DNA of 64,000 nt from Aeromicrobium sp. Leaf245 (GTDB taxonomy: Bacteria; Actinomycetota; Actinomycetes; Propionibacteriales; Nocardioidaceae). The notes beneath the pieces are model-generated. The model was not told the origin of the DNA and made no database searches. It saw only the letters and a list, made by a program, of their open reading frames with translations. A program made the position numbers and the translations under genes. Numbering within the stretch: position 1 is the first letter of the stretch; the number at the start of each line of letters is the position of its first letter. Where the stretch lies: positions 2,170,001 to 2,234,000 of the forward strand of contig NZ_OW824151.1 of the NCBI RefSeq assembly GCF_942548115.1, given 5' to 3'. Positions 1-8,719 of the stretch are shown here, in pieces.

Positions 1-890
1 TCCGCGCGTTCTACGGCGTGCCCGACTCGTTCAAGGCGCCCGACGGGACGGTGGTGAACGCGTTGCGCGGGCTGCTCGACTTCGTCTCGACCCTCGTCGA
101 CCAGCACTCCCCCGACGCCGTGGTCGCGTGCTGGGACGACGACTGGCGTCCGCAGTGGCGGGTCGACCTGCTGCCCTCCTACAAGACCCACCGGGTGGCC
201 GAGGTCGCCGACCCGACCTCGGGCGAGCTGGTCGCGGAGGAGTCGCCGGAGCTGCTGAGCCCGCAGGTCCCGCTCATCGCCGAGGCGCTGGGCATCCTCG
301 GGATCCCCGTGGTCGGCAGGCAGGGCGCCGAGGCCGACGACGTCATCGGCACGCTCGCGCAGGCGTGGGACGGGCCGGTCGACGTGGTCACCGGCGACCG
401 CGACCTCTTCCAGCTCGTCGACGACGACGCGCAGGTGCGCGTGCTCTACACCGCGCGAGGGGTCTCGTCGGCCGACGTGGTCGACGCCGCGTGGATCCGC
501 GCCAAGTACGGCGTGGAGCCGCAGCAGTACGCCGACTTCGCCACCATGCGCGGCGACACGTCCGACGGCATCCCCGGCGTCGCCGGCATCGGCGAGAAGA
601 CCGCCGCGACGCTGCTGGGCGAGTTCCACGACCTCGACGGCATCGTCGCGGCCGCCCAGGACCCGGACTCCTCGATCAAGCCGCGGGTCCGGCAGTCGCT
701 GCTGGACACCCGCGACCTGATCGACGTCATGCGTCAGGTCGTGCGGGTGCGCGACGACGTGTGCGGCACCGACGTCGTGCGGCCGCTGGCGCCGCTGTCC
801 CCCGAGCAGCGCGACGCCCTCGAGGCGTTCGGGGCGCGGTGGGGCCTCGGTGGCGTGCCGGAGCGTCTCGTGAAGGCGCTCAGCCGCTGA
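1..890 (+). CDS. 5'-3' exonuclease (PIN/H3TH type), 5' end outside window
   Basis: The reading frame is already open at base 3 (residues RAFYG precede the first GTG at 18), so the true start lies left of the window and about 296 residues are visible. The protein matches stand-alone 5'-3' exonucleases related to the N-terminal domain of DNA polymerase I. Seen motifs are the arch/PIN residues around DWRPQWR and YKTHR, the acidic metal ligands in AEADDVIG and GDRDLFQLV, and the helix-hairpin-helix GDTSDGIPGVAGIGEKTA. Such enzymes remove RNA primers or flap structures. The gene is convergent with helY, and the two stop regions overlap by 11 bases. A HelY gene is also found close to an exonuclease gene in mycobacteria. 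Confidence 0.9.
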   Translation, partial: RAFYGVPDSFKAPDGTVVNALRGLLDFVSTLVDQHSPDAVVACWDDDWRPQWRVDLLPSYKTHRVAEVADPTSGELVAEESPELLSPQVPLIAEALGILGIPVVGRQGAEADDVIGTLAQAWDGPVDVVTGDRDLFQLVDDDAQVRVLYTARGVSSADVVDAAWIRAKYGVEPQQYADFATMRGDTSDGIPGVAGIGEKTAATLLGEFHDLDGIVAAAQDPDSSIKPRVRQSLLDTRDLIDVMRQVVRVRDDVCGTDVVRPLAPLSPEQRDALEAFGARWGLGGVPERLVKALSR

Positions 891-3666
891 GCGAGGAGTA
901 GGCCACCACACCGCGTCGCAGGCCGTCGAGCGTCTGCCGGGCGGTCGTGCGCAACGGTCCGGGGCCGGCGGCGTCGGCGACCTGCGCGACGAGGTCGATG
1001 AGCTGCTTCATGGCGCGCACGAAGTCACCGGCGGCCATGCCCGTGGTGCGCAGGACCTCGTCGAGCGGTGCTCCACCGACCCAGGCCGACGCGGTCTCCG
1101 CGAACCCGAAGTCGGGCGTGGACAGGAAGCGGACCCGGTTCCGACGCTCCAGGGCCTGCAGGTCGGCGCACAGCGCGAGCATCGTCTCCGAGACGTCGAG
1201 CGTGCGTCGGTCCGGGAACCGAGGGGCGGGCGGGTCGTCGATCCTGCTCTCGAAGGTGAGGCCCGACAGCACGGCACCCAGCTGGCCAGCGTCCAGACCG
1301 TCCCAGACCCCCTGCCGCAGGCACTCGCTGACGAGCAGGTCCAGCTCGCTGTACAGCCGCTGCAGGCGACGGCCGTCGGTGGTGACCTCGTCGCCGTCGA
1401 GATAGCCGAGCTCGTCGAGGACCTCGCACACGTGGTCGAACTGGCGCGCCACGGTGTTGGTGCGCTGCTCGATGCGGCGCCGCTGGTTGGCGGTGTCGCG
1501 CTCGAGCTTGGTGTAGCGCTCGGCCCATCGGGCGTGCGCCTCGCGATCGGGGCACGCGTGGCACGGGTGCTCCTTCATCGCCCGCCGCAGCTCGGCCACA
1601 CGCGGGTCGGTGCGCTCGTCCGCGACCCGCTCGGTCGGGCGGTCGGCGTGGTAGCCGGTGTCGTTGTGCCAGCGCAGGCCCTCGGCGCGGTCCCGCAGCG
1701 AGGACGCGAGGTCGCGGCGCGCCTGGGCATTGCGCGCGTTGAACGACTTGGGGATCCGCATCCGCGTGATGGGCTCCACCGGCACCGGGAAGTCGATCGT
1801 CCCGAGACGCCGCGAGTGGCGGCTCGCCGTGAGCACGAGCGGACGAGGAGCCTCCGGAGACCCGCTGACACCGGGGTCGAGCACGACGGCGAGCCCGGCG
1901 AACTTGCCCCCGGGCACGTTGATGACGTCGCCGACCTTGAGCGCCGCCATCGACGCGACGGCCTCCTGGCGGCGGTCCGCCTTGCGCTGGCGTGCTCCGG
2001 AGGACTCGACGTCGCTCAGCTCGCGGCGCAGCGCCGCGTACTCCAGGAAGTCTCCGAGGTGGCACTGGGCGGCCTCGCGGTAGCCGTCGAGCGCGTCGTC
2101 GGCCTTGCGGATCTGGCGGACCATCCCCACCACGGCGCGATCGGCCTGGAACTGGGCGAACGACTGCTCGAGCAGCTCGCGTGCCGGCCGGCGGCCCATC
2201 TGGTCGACCAGGTTGACCGCCATGTTGTAGGAGGGCCGGAACGAGGAGTTGAGCGGGTAGGTGCGGGTGGAGGCGAGACCGGCGACCTGCCGGGGGTCGA
2301 GCTGGGGCTGCCAGAGCACGACACCGTGCCCCTCGACGTCGATCCCGCGTCGTCCGGCCCGCCCGGTGAGCTGCGTGTACTCCCCCGGCGAGACGTTGAC
2401 GTGGGCCTCTCCGTTCCACTTCGTCAGCCGTTCGATGACGACCGAGCGTGCGGGCATGTTGATGCCGAGCGCCAACGTCTCGGTGGCGAACACGACCTTG
2501 ACGAGCCCGTCGCTGAACAGCTGCTCCACGACCTCCTTGAACGCGGGCAGCATGCCCGCGTGGTGCGCGGCGACTCCTCGCCCCAGACCGTCGCGCAGCT
2601 CGTGGAAGCCGAGGACGTGCAGGTCCTCGTCGGGCAGGTGCGCGCACGCCTCGTCGACCCGCGCCTCGATCTCCTTGCGCTCGTCGGGCGTGGTCAGCAT
2701 GATGCGCGCGTCGAGCACCTGCTGGACGGCGGCAGCGCACCCGGCCCGGCTGAAGACGAAGACGATGGCGGGCAGCAGGCCCTCGGCCGCGAGCTTCTCG
2801 ACGACCTCCACCCGGCTGGGCGTGCGGTGCCGGCTCTGCGGCCGCTTGCCGCCCTTGGCCGGCCGGCCGCGACCGCCGCCCTTGCGTGCGCGGTCCAGCT
2901 GCCAGTCCTGGCGCGCCATGCTCTCGAGCTGGCGGTTGACGCGGGGGCCCTCGTCGGACGACCCGCTCGAGCCGGGTCGGGTCTCGGCCGTGTCGTCCTC
3001 GAACAGCGGGAACAGCTTGCGACCCACCAGCACGTGCTGGTGCAGAGGGACCGGGCGCCGCTCCTCGACGATCGTGGTGGTGGAGCCCCGGACCTCGCTG
3101 AGCCAGTCGCCGAACTCCTCGGCGTTGGAGACCGTGGCCGACAGCGAGATCACGCTGACGGGCTCGGGCAGCCCGATGATGACCTCTTCCCACACCGCCC
3201 CGCGGAACCGGTCCGCGAGGTAGTGCACCTCGTCCATGACGACGAAGCCGAGCCCGTCGAGGGTGCGCGAGCCCGCGTAGAGCATGTTGCGCAGCACCTC
3301 GGTGGTCATGACGACCACCGGAGCCTCCCCGTTGACGGTGCTGTCGCCGGTCAGCAGCCCCACACGGTCGGCGCCGTAGCGCTCGACCAGGTCGTGGAAC
3401 TTCTGGTTCGACAGCGCCTTGATCGGCGTGGTGTAGAAGCACTTGCGCCCGGTCGCGAGGGCGAGGTGCACCGCGAACTCACCGACGAGCGTCTTGCCGG
3501 AGCCCGTCGGAGCCGCGACCAGCACCCCGCGCCCGTCCTCGACCTCGTGGCACGCCTCGACCTGGAAGGGGTCGAGCGTGAAGCCGTAGAGACCACGGAA
3601 CTCGGCGAGGTGGGGGTGGCGACGCGAGGCCGTGGCCTGGGCGAACTTCTCGGCCGGGCTCGTCAT
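880..3666 (-). CDS. helY: HelY-like DEVH-box RNA/DNA helicase (Ski2/Mtr4 class)
   Basis: A 928-residue superfamily 2 helicase. The Walker A motif APTGSGKT is at residues 52-59, the DEVH Walker B at 145-148, a SAT motif follows (LSATVSN), and the second RecA domain carries the TGRAGRRG motif. A long C-terminal region with KOW-like and helical parts is typical of Ski2-like enzymes. It is presumed to unwind structured RNA in processing or decay. The frame is open upstream to 3789, but ATG 3666 is preferred: the family N-terminus begins there, the upstream residues are Arg-rich and low-complexity, and a TAGGCT -10 hexamer lies 7 bases upstream. The gene follows dagK-like and tatC on the same strand, matching the helY-tatC-tatA order of mycobacteria. 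Confidence 0.9.
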   Translation of the reverse strand: MTSPAEKFAQATASRRHPHLAEFRGLYGFTLDPFQVEACHEVEDGRGVLVAAPTGSGKTLVGEFAVHLALATGRKCFYTTPIKALSNQKFHDLVERYGADRVGLLTGDSTVNGEAPVVVMTTEVLRNMLYAGSRTLDGLGFVVMDEVHYLADRFRGAVWEEVIIGLPEPVSVISLSATVSNAEEFGDWLSEVRGSTTTIVEERRPVPLHQHVLVGRKLFPLFEDDTAETRPGSSGSSDEGPRVNRQLESMARQDWQLDRARKGGGRGRPAKGGKRPQSRHRTPSRVEVVEKLAAEGLLPAIVFVFSRAGCAAAVQQVLDARIMLTTPDERKEIEARVDEACAHLPDEDLHVLGFHELRDGLGRGVAAHHAGMLPAFKEVVEQLFSDGLVKVVFATETLALGINMPARSVVIERLTKWNGEAHVNVSPGEYTQLTGRAGRRGIDVEGHGVVLWQPQLDPRQVAGLASTRTYPLNSSFRPSYNMAVNLVDQMGRRPARELLEQSFAQFQADRAVVGMVRQIRKADDALDGYREAAQCHLGDFLEYAALRRELSDVESSGARQRKADRRQEAVASMAALKVGDVINVPGGKFAGLAVVLDPGVSGSPEAPRPLVLTASRHSRRLGTIDFPVPVEPITRMRIPKSFNARNAQARRDLASSLRDRAEGLRWHNDTGYHADRPTERVADERTDPRVAELRRAMKEHPCHACPDREAHARWAERYTKLERDTANQRRRIEQRTNTVARQFDHVCEVLDELGYLDGDEVTTDGRRLQRLYSELDLLVSECLRQGVWDGLDAGQLGAVLSGLTFESRIDDPPAPRFPDRRTLDVSETMLALCADLQALERRNRVRFLSTPDFGFAETASAWVGGAPLDEVLRTTGMAAGDFVRAMKQLIDLVAQVADAAGPGPLRTTARQTLDGLRRGVVAYSSLSG

Positions 3667-3673
3667 GCTCCCC

Positions 3674-3679
3674 AGCCTA
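3674..3679 (-). promoter_or_regulatory. -10 hexamer TAGGCT, helY (leaderless arrangement)
   Basis: TAGGCT on the minus strand ends 7 bases before the helY ATG, so transcription would begin at or next to the start codon. Confidence 0.45.
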
Positions 3680-3689
3680 CGGATCGCGG

Positions 3690-4559
3690 CTACGGAACGA
3701 GGACGCGCAACGCGGCGGGGCGCACACGCGTCGTCATCGGAAGAGGGCCGAGACGCTCGCCGTCGCCGTACGCGACGATGCCCGGGCACTCCAGGACGGC
3801 CTCGCGGACCAGGTGCCGCTCGAACTCCGGGAGGTCCACGTGCGTCCCGCGGTACAGCCGCGGGAACACGCGGACGAGCTTCGTCTTGCTGACCGGCCTG
3901 ATGATGCAGACGTCGAGCAGGCCGTCGTCGAGCACCGCTCCCTCGGCGATCCTCAGTCCCCCGCCGAACGACGGTCCGTTGCCCACGGCCACGAGCATGG
4001 CCTCGGTGTCGAGCCGGACGCCGTCGAGGGTCAGCGTGAACGACAGCGGGGAGAACGCGCGGAGCTCGGCGAGGATCGCGAGGTTGTAGCGCATGTTGCC
4101 GCGGGGCCAGCGCATGGCGTTGGCGCGCTCGTTCACCTTGGAGTCGAAGCCCGACGCCACGACGGTGACGACCGGCCCGTGGTCGGTGTCGGCGAGGTCG
4201 ATCGTGCGCGTGCGGCCCGACAGGACGACGTCGAGCGCGGCGTCGGGGTCCCCCACGGGGATCCCGAGCGACCGTGCGGTGTCGTTGCCGGTGCCGGCGG
4301 GCAGCAGGCCGACGGTGACGTCGCGCGCGGTGAGCGCCGGCAGCACGTCGTGCAGCAGGCCGTCACCTCCGACGACGAGCACCAGCTCCGATCCCGCGTC
4401 GACCTCGGCCGCGACGGCAGCGCGCGCCTGGGCGCCGTCGGCGCTGTGCACCCGCACCACGTCGTGACCGGCGCGGGTCAGGCGGTCCCCCGCCTCCCGC
4501 GCGATCTGCTCGCCCCGCTGCTTGCCCGAGACCGGGTTCACGACGAGCGTCACGAGCAT
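3690..4559 (-). CDS. Diacylglycerol/lipid kinase family protein
   Basis: A 289-residue protein of the DAGK/sphingosine kinase/YegS family, which phosphorylates lipid hydroxyls with ATP. Seen: the N-terminal NPVSGKQRG nucleotide-binding motif, GGDGLLHD at about residue 83 (the usual family motif is GGDGT; Leu replaces Thr here), and LLPAGTGND, followed by the C-terminal beta-sandwich region with GNGPSFGGGL. The lipid substrate cannot be read from sequence; phosphatidylinositol mannoside or phosphatidate metabolism is plausible in actinomycetes. The ATG at 4559 has a TAGGCT -10 hexamer 6 bases upstream. It ends 23 bases before the helY start and may run through into it. Confidence 0.85.
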   Translation of the reverse strand: MLVTLVVNPVSGKQRGEQIAREAGDRLTRAGHDVVRVHSADGAQARAAVAAEVDAGSELVLVVGGDGLLHDVLPALTARDVTVGLLPAGTGNDTARSLGIPVGDPDAALDVVLSGRTRTIDLADTDHGPVVTVVASGFDSKVNERANAMRWPRGNMRYNLAILAELRAFSPLSFTLTLDGVRLDTEAMLVAVGNGPSFGGGLRIAEGAVLDDGLLDVCIIRPVSKTKLVRVFPRLYRGTHVDLPEFERHLVREAVLECPGIVAYGDGERLGPLPMTTRVRPAALRVLVP

Positions 4560-4565
4560 GGCCGC

Positions 4566-4571
4566 AGCCTA
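4566..4571 (-). promoter_or_regulatory. -10 hexamer TAGGCT, lipid kinase gene
   Basis: TAGGCT on the minus strand, 6 bases before the ATG at 4559; leaderless arrangement. Confidence 0.45.
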
Positions 4572-4594
4572 GACCCCGCGCAGTCGCAGGATGG

Positions 4595-5437
4595 TCAGTC
4601 CTCGTCGAGGCGTGACGGTCCGTCGAGCGGGGAGGCGTCGTCGTCGGCGGTCGCGTCGACGCGCTCACGTCCGCGCCGCCGATCGGTGATCTTGGTGATG
4701 ATCTCGGCGATGAGGTAGAGCACCGTCATGGGCGCGGCCAGGAAGAGCATGGTGAGCGGGTCGGTGGTGGGCGTCGCGATCGCGGCGAACACGAAGATGC
4801 CGATGATGGTCCAGGGCCGTGCCGACGCCAGCTGCTTCGCCGACACGATCCCGAGCCGGTTCAGCATGACCACGACGAGCGGGATCTCGGCGGCGACGCC
4901 GAAGACCAGCAGCATCTTGATGATGAAGTCGAAGTACTCGGCTCCGGTCACGAGGCTCCCGAACCCGTCGGGCACGAACCCGATGAGGATCTCCATCGCC
5001 TTCGGCAGGACGACGTAGGCCAGGGCGGCGCCACCGACGAACAGCGGGGCGCCGGTGCCGGCGAGGATGGCCGCCCACTTCTTCTCGTGCCGGTGCATCG
5101 CCGGCAGGATGAACGCCCACAGCTGCCACAGCCACAGCGGGCTCGAGGCCAGCAGGCCGAACACGAGCGAGATCTTCAGCTGGAACTGGAACGCGCCGCC
5201 GACGCCGGTGATGACCAGCTCGGACTCGATGCCCTGCGTCTGCAGGATCGGCCGCATGTCGTTGTACGGCTGGGTGAGGAAGTCCAGGATCGGGCCGTAG
5301 AAGACGAACCCCAGGATCGTGAAGACGAGGATCGCGAGCACGGCACGCGTGAGGCGCGTCCGGAGCTCGCGGAGGTGCTCCACGAGCGGCATGGTGCCGC
5401 CGGTGGCCCCGGACGGCGTGCCGCTGATCGCGGCCAA
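4595..5437 (-). CDS. tatC: Sec-independent protein translocase TatC
   Basis: Integral membrane subunit of the twin-arginine translocase; together with TatA/TatB-type proteins it recognises RR signal peptides and exports folded proteins. The N-terminal MPLVEHLRELRTRL signature, the central WQLWAFILPAMHRHEKK loop and about six hydrophobic segments are all visible, and the length (280 or 265 residues) fits the family. The charged C-terminal tail is cytoplasmic. The start is uncertain. TTG 5437 lies 3 bases after the tatA stop and gives a 15-residue leader. ATG 5392, directly at MPLVEHL, is the alternative. It is co-directional with and 3' of tatA, so one transcript is likely. Confidence 0.93.
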   Translation of the reverse strand: MAAISGTPSGATGGTMPLVEHLRELRTRLTRAVLAILVFTILGFVFYGPILDFLTQPYNDMRPILQTQGIESELVITGVGGAFQFQLKISLVFGLLASSPLWLWQLWAFILPAMHRHEKKWAAILAGTGAPLFVGGAALAYVVLPKAMEILIGFVPDGFGSLVTGAEYFDFIIKMLLVFGVAAEIPLVVVMLNRLGIVSAKQLASARPWTIIGIFVFAAIATPTTDPLTMLFLAAPMTVLYLIAEIITKITDRRRGRERVDATADDDASPLDGPSRLDED

Positions 5438-5440
5438 GCC

Positions 5441-5719
5441 TTAGCCCTGCTCGGGGGTGGAGTCGCGGCGCACCGGCTCGGGGCGCACCGTGAGGTCGTC
5501 GGCGACCTGGTCGGGGCGCACCGTCGGGTCGGAGGCGGCGGCCACGTCGGCGTCGTCGCGCTTGTCGTCGCCGTCGTTCAGCTCCTTGACCTCGGACTTG
5601 AAGATCCGCAGGGCACGTCCGGACCCGCGCGCGAGCTCGGGAAGCTTGCGGCCGCCGAACAGCAGCAGGACCACGCCGAGGATGAGGAGGATCTCCGTAG
5701 GGCCGATCTGCCTGAACAT
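5441..5719 (-). CDS. tatA: Sec-independent translocase subunit TatA
   Basis: A 92-residue TatA/E-type protein: an N-terminal transmembrane helix (IGPTEILLILGVVLLLF), the FGGRKLPELARGSGRAL hinge and amphipathic helix, then an acidic disordered tail. It forms the pore-like oligomer of the Tat system. ATG 5719 is chosen over an in-frame codon at 5752 because the family begins with MFRQIGPTE and a purine-rich AAAGAGA ribosome site lies just upstream. It precedes tatC by 3 bases and follows pafC by 25 bases, the same order as in mycobacteria. No tatB is in this window. Confidence 0.93.
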   Translation of the reverse strand: MFRQIGPTEILLILGVVLLLFGGRKLPELARGSGRALRIFKSEVKELNDGDDKRDDADVAAASDPTVRPDQVADDLTVRPEPVRRDSTPEQG

Positions 5720-5744
5720 GATGTCTCTTTCGTCGGGTGCGGTC

Positions 5745-6710
5745 TCAACCATCGTACGCGGCGAGTGCTGAACGTGCCGTGTCCATCACCTGTCCGCGAA
5801 GTGTGCGTGGCTCGACGACGTGCACCGTGCCGCCGTTGCGCAGCACGAGCCGACGCAGCCAGGCCTCGTCGCCCCCGTACAGGCGCACGCGGCGACGGCC
5901 GTCGACCTCGCCGAGCTCCTCGACCTGGTAGTACTCGGTGAGCCAGTGCGCAGCCGGGTCGAGGTCGAGGACGGCGGACGGGGTCTGGTCGCTCACGGAG
6001 AACAGCTCGTCGCCGAGGTCGCGGGCGGTGGCGTCGTGGCGCTCGACCGCCTGGCCGGTGTCGACGGCGCGCGTGATGCGGTCGAGCCGGAAGAACCGGA
6101 CGTCCTCGGCGCGCAGGCAGTAGGCCTCGAGGTAGGTGTGGCCCTGCCGGGCGAACAGCTGCTGCGGGTCGACCTGGCGGGTCGTGACGTCGTCGCGGGA
6201 GTCGGTGGCGTAGTCCAGCTCGAGCCGGCGGCCGTCGGCCAACGCGGCCGCCACGGTGTCGCGGATGGCGGGATCGACCTCGGCGACGTGCACGTCGACG
6301 GCCTCCACGGCGGTGTCGCCGGCCACGGCGGTCTCCAGCTTGGCCAGGGCGGCGTCGACGATCGGCAGCTGAGGACCGGCGGCCGACGCGCGCAGGGTGC
6401 GCAGCGCGGCGACGAGCGCGATGCCCTCGTCGGCGGTCAGGCGCAGGGGTCGGGACAGGAACTCGGCGTCGCGGATGTGGATGACGTCGTCGCCCTCGAG
6501 CGCGGCGAGGTCGACGTCGATGAGCTCACCGGCGTACTCCCCCACCCCGGTGAACATGAGCAGGCGCAGGTCGTCACGGATCTGCTTGGGCGGGACACCG
6601 AACTCGCGGGCGACGTCGTGGACCGGCACCCCGTCGTTGCCCTGCAGGTACGGCACGAGCGCGAGCATCCGTACGACCTGCTGCGCGGAGCGGTTCGTCG
6701 GTCGGCTCAC
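5745..6710 (-). CDS. pafC: WYL-domain transcriptional activator subunit PafC
   Basis: A 321-residue protein with an N-terminal winged helix-turn-helix (DVAREFGVPPKQIRDDLRLL) and a central WYL domain (GRRLELDYATDS to YLEAYCLRAEDVRFFRLDRI), followed by a C-terminal WYL extension. PafB and PafC act as a pair; in mycobacteria they form the LexA-independent DNA-damage regulator. The GTG start at 6710 overlaps the pafB stop by 4 bases (GTGA), indicating translational coupling. The assignment as PafC rather than PafB rests on order (PafB first) and on the N-terminal sequence. Damage-related control here is inferred from the family. Confidence 0.9.
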   Translation of the reverse strand: MSRPTNRSAQQVVRMLALVPYLQGNDGVPVHDVAREFGVPPKQIRDDLRLLMFTGVGEYAGELIDVDLAALEGDDVIHIRDAEFLSRPLRLTADEGIALVAALRTLRASAAGPQLPIVDAALAKLETAVAGDTAVEAVDVHVAEVDPAIRDTVAAALADGRRLELDYATDSRDDVTTRQVDPQQLFARQGHTYLEAYCLRAEDVRFFRLDRITRAVDTGQAVERHDATARDLGDELFSVSDQTPSAVLDLDPAAHWLTEYYQVEELGEVDGRRRVRLYGGDEAWLRRLVLRNGGTVHVVEPRTLRGQVMDTARSALAAYDG

Positions 6711-7675
6711 GACGCCGCCCCCGTGGCCTCGAGCACGGCGCGCAGGCGGCCGATCACCTGGTCACGGAGCTCCGGCGGGTCGAGGACGACGACGTCGGGC
6801 CCGTACGAGGCGATCTCGGCGGCCAGGTCCCAGCCGGTGGAGAACGGGACGACGAGCTCGTCGCGACCGTCGTCGCCCGGAGTGACGGAGGCGGCGCTGC
6901 GGCGCAGGGCGTTGGCCCGGGCCGTCGCGACGCTGAGGCGCGCGGTGCGGTCGGACGGACGGGGGAAGAGGGCCGTGGCGGCCGCGGAGACGACCTCCTC
7001 GGCCGGGCGCTCGAACGCGCCGGGCTCGCCGTCGTGCTCCAGGTCGCCGACGACGCGGGAGAGGCGGAACATGCGCGGCGCGTCGCGGTCGACGTCGTGG
7101 CCGACGAGGTACCAGCGGCCACGCCAGGACAGGATCCGCCACGGCAGGACCCGCCGCTGCGTGGCCTCGGCGCCGGGGCGCCGGTACTCGAAGCGCACGG
7201 GGATACGACGGGTGGCGGCGTCGAGGGCCGCCTCGAAGGCCGGCTCGTGCGCCGACAGCTTGGGCTCGGCCATGCGCAGCACGTCGGTGTCGACCGCGAC
7301 GCCGGCGGCCTTGAGCTTGACGAGGGCCGACGTGGAGCTGGTGGCCAGGCCGGCGTGCTCCCACACCTGCGCGGCCAGCCCCAGCACGGCGGCCTCCTCG
7401 CGGGTGAGGTCGAGGTCGGGCAGCTCGGCGGCGTCGCGTCGGATCCGGTACCCGGGCTCGTCGTCGAAGTACTTGTCGTTGGTGCCGGTCTCGACGGCGA
7501 TGCCGAGCTCGCGCAGCTCCTCCTTGTCGCGCTCGAACTTGCGCTCGAAGGCCACCTGGGTCGAGGCGCGGTAGTCCGCGATCGCCTGGCGGATCTGTTC
7601 CTTGGACAGGTACTGACGGGTGACGAGCAGGGTGAAGATGAGGTTCATCAACCTCTCGGTCTTGCGGTCGGCCAC
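6707..7675 (-). CDS. pafB: WYL-domain transcriptional activator subunit PafB
   Basis: A 322-residue partner of PafC. It opens with an HTH region (KTERLMNLIFTLLVTRQYLS, then FERDKEELRELGI) and continues with a WYL domain (RIPVRFEYRRPG to LVGHDVDRDAPRMFRLSRV) and a C-terminal extension. GTG 7675 is the start that gives the conserved MADRKTERLMNL N-terminus. It is the first gene of the pafB-pafC-tatA-tatC run and begins 20 bases after the FKBP lipoprotein gene ends. In classical mycobacterial loci pafB directly follows pafA; here a lipoprotein gene is inserted between them. Confidence 0.9.
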   Translation of the reverse strand: MADRKTERLMNLIFTLLVTRQYLSKEQIRQAIADYRASTQVAFERKFERDKEELRELGIAVETGTNDKYFDDEPGYRIRRDAAELPDLDLTREEAAVLGLAAQVWEHAGLATSSTSALVKLKAAGVAVDTDVLRMAEPKLSAHEPAFEAALDAATRRIPVRFEYRRPGAEATQRRVLPWRILSWRGRWYLVGHDVDRDAPRMFRLSRVVGDLEHDGEPGAFERPAEEVVSAAATALFPRPSDRTARLSVATARANALRRSAASVTPGDDGRDELVVPFSTGWDLAAEIASYGPDVVVLDPPELRDQVIGRLRAVLEATGAAS

Positions 7676-7695
7676 GCCCCCAGCATGTCAGACGG

Positions 7696-8616
7696 TCAGG
7701 AGGCGTCCAGCAGGTCGATCGCGAAGGTCAGCGTGTCGCCGGGCTCGATGCCGCTGCCCTCCTGCGGGCTGTCGCCGTAGGCGGAGTCGGCGGGACACAC
7801 CAGGACCACGCGGCTGCCGATCGTCTGGCCGGGCAGGAGGTCCTTCCAGCAGGCGATGACCTGGTCGAGCGAGAACGTCGACGGTGTTCCGCGGTCCCAG
7901 CTGCTGTCGAACACCTTGCCGTCGGGGTAGACCTGGCCGACGTAGTGCGCCGTGATGCTGGCCCCCTTGGCGACCTTCTCTCCGTCGCCCTTGATCGCGA
8001 CGTACGCAGCCGCCTTCTCGGGGTCCTTCGTGACGTCGCCACTGGTCTTGAACCCGGCCGGCTTGTCGTCCTTCAGGGTGATCGAGGGGACGGTCTCGGG
8101 CAGCTTCTCGGCCGCACCCTTCGCCTCGGTGGGGACCTTGGCGACGATGTCGAACAGGAAGACCATGGTGTCGTCGGCCTTGACGCCCAGCGTCTGCTCG
8201 GCCTGGTCGCGCGCCTGGCCCTCGGCGAAGCCGTCCTTCGGCGGGATGGCGACCAGCACGCGGCTGCCGACCTTCTGCCCGGTCAGGCCCTTCACGAACC
8301 CGGTCAGCACGCTCCCCTCGGTGAGCTGCGTCGTGAGCGGGCTCTCGGCCTTGAACGAGTTGTCGAACTGCTTGCCCGTGCGACCGTTCACGGCCACGTA
8401 GTTGAGCTTGACGGTGTCGCCGTCCTGGACCTCGTCGCCGCTGCCCTCGTTGACGACCCGCGTCTCGGTGGAGTCGGTGGTGAAGTCCTCCGGCACCGTG
8501 ACGCTCGGGTTCTTGCTCGAGCCGACCTCGACGGCGTCGAGTCCTCCACCGGAGCCGGAGCCGCAGCCGACGAGGACGAGGGCGGAGGTCAGGACGATCG
8601 CAAGGTTTCGACGCAC
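7696..8616 (-). CDS. Lipoprotein with two FKBP-type peptidyl-prolyl isomerase domains
   Basis: A 306-residue secreted lipoprotein. The signal peptide ends in lipobox LVGC, with the acylated Cys at residue 18, followed by a Gly/Ser linker. Two FKBP-like domains follow. The first spans about residues 55-165 (DTVKLNYVAVNGRTGKQFDNSF, then SRVLVAIPPKDGF). The second spans about 205-305 (ASITAHYVGQVYPDGKVFDSSW, then SRVVLVCPADSAYGDS). It should catalyse prolyl isomerisation or act as a chaperone at the outer face of the membrane. The GTG at 8616 is supported by the typical n-region MRRN. It sits between pafA and pafB, which ties it positionally but not obviously functionally to pupylation. Confidence 0.88.
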   Translation of the reverse strand: MRRNLAIVLTSALVLVGCGSGSGGGLDAVEVGSSKNPSVTVPEDFTTDSTETRVVNEGSGDEVQDGDTVKLNYVAVNGRTGKQFDNSFKAESPLTTQLTEGSVLTGFVKGLTGQKVGSRVLVAIPPKDGFAEGQARDQAEQTLGVKADDTMVFLFDIVAKVPTEAKGAAEKLPETVPSITLKDDKPAGFKTSGDVTKDPEKAAAYVAIKGDGEKVAKGASITAHYVGQVYPDGKVFDSSWDRGTPSTFSLDQVIACWKDLLPGQTIGSRVVLVCPADSAYGDSPQEGSGIEPGDTLTFAIDLLDAS

Positions 8617-8633
8617 GGGAGCACTTTCGTCGG

Positions 8634-8652
8634 GGTGATGGCCTCGATCACC
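8634..8652 (-). terminator. Weak hairpin between pafA and the FKBP lipoprotein gene
   Basis: GGTGAT and ATCACC form a 6-base-pair stem with a 7-base loop in the 103-base gap after the pafA stop. It may attenuate read-through, but the stem is short. Confidence 0.3.
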
Positions 8653-8719
8653 GTAGCCCGGGCGCCCAAGAGGATCCTGAGCGGCGACCGTGCATCGGCC
8701 GTGGGGTCACGACGCTGCG

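Noticed and set aside
1432..4089. Plus-strand open frame of 885 codons opposite helY
   Set aside because: Antisense shadow of helY and the lipid kinase with biased composition and no recognisable motif.
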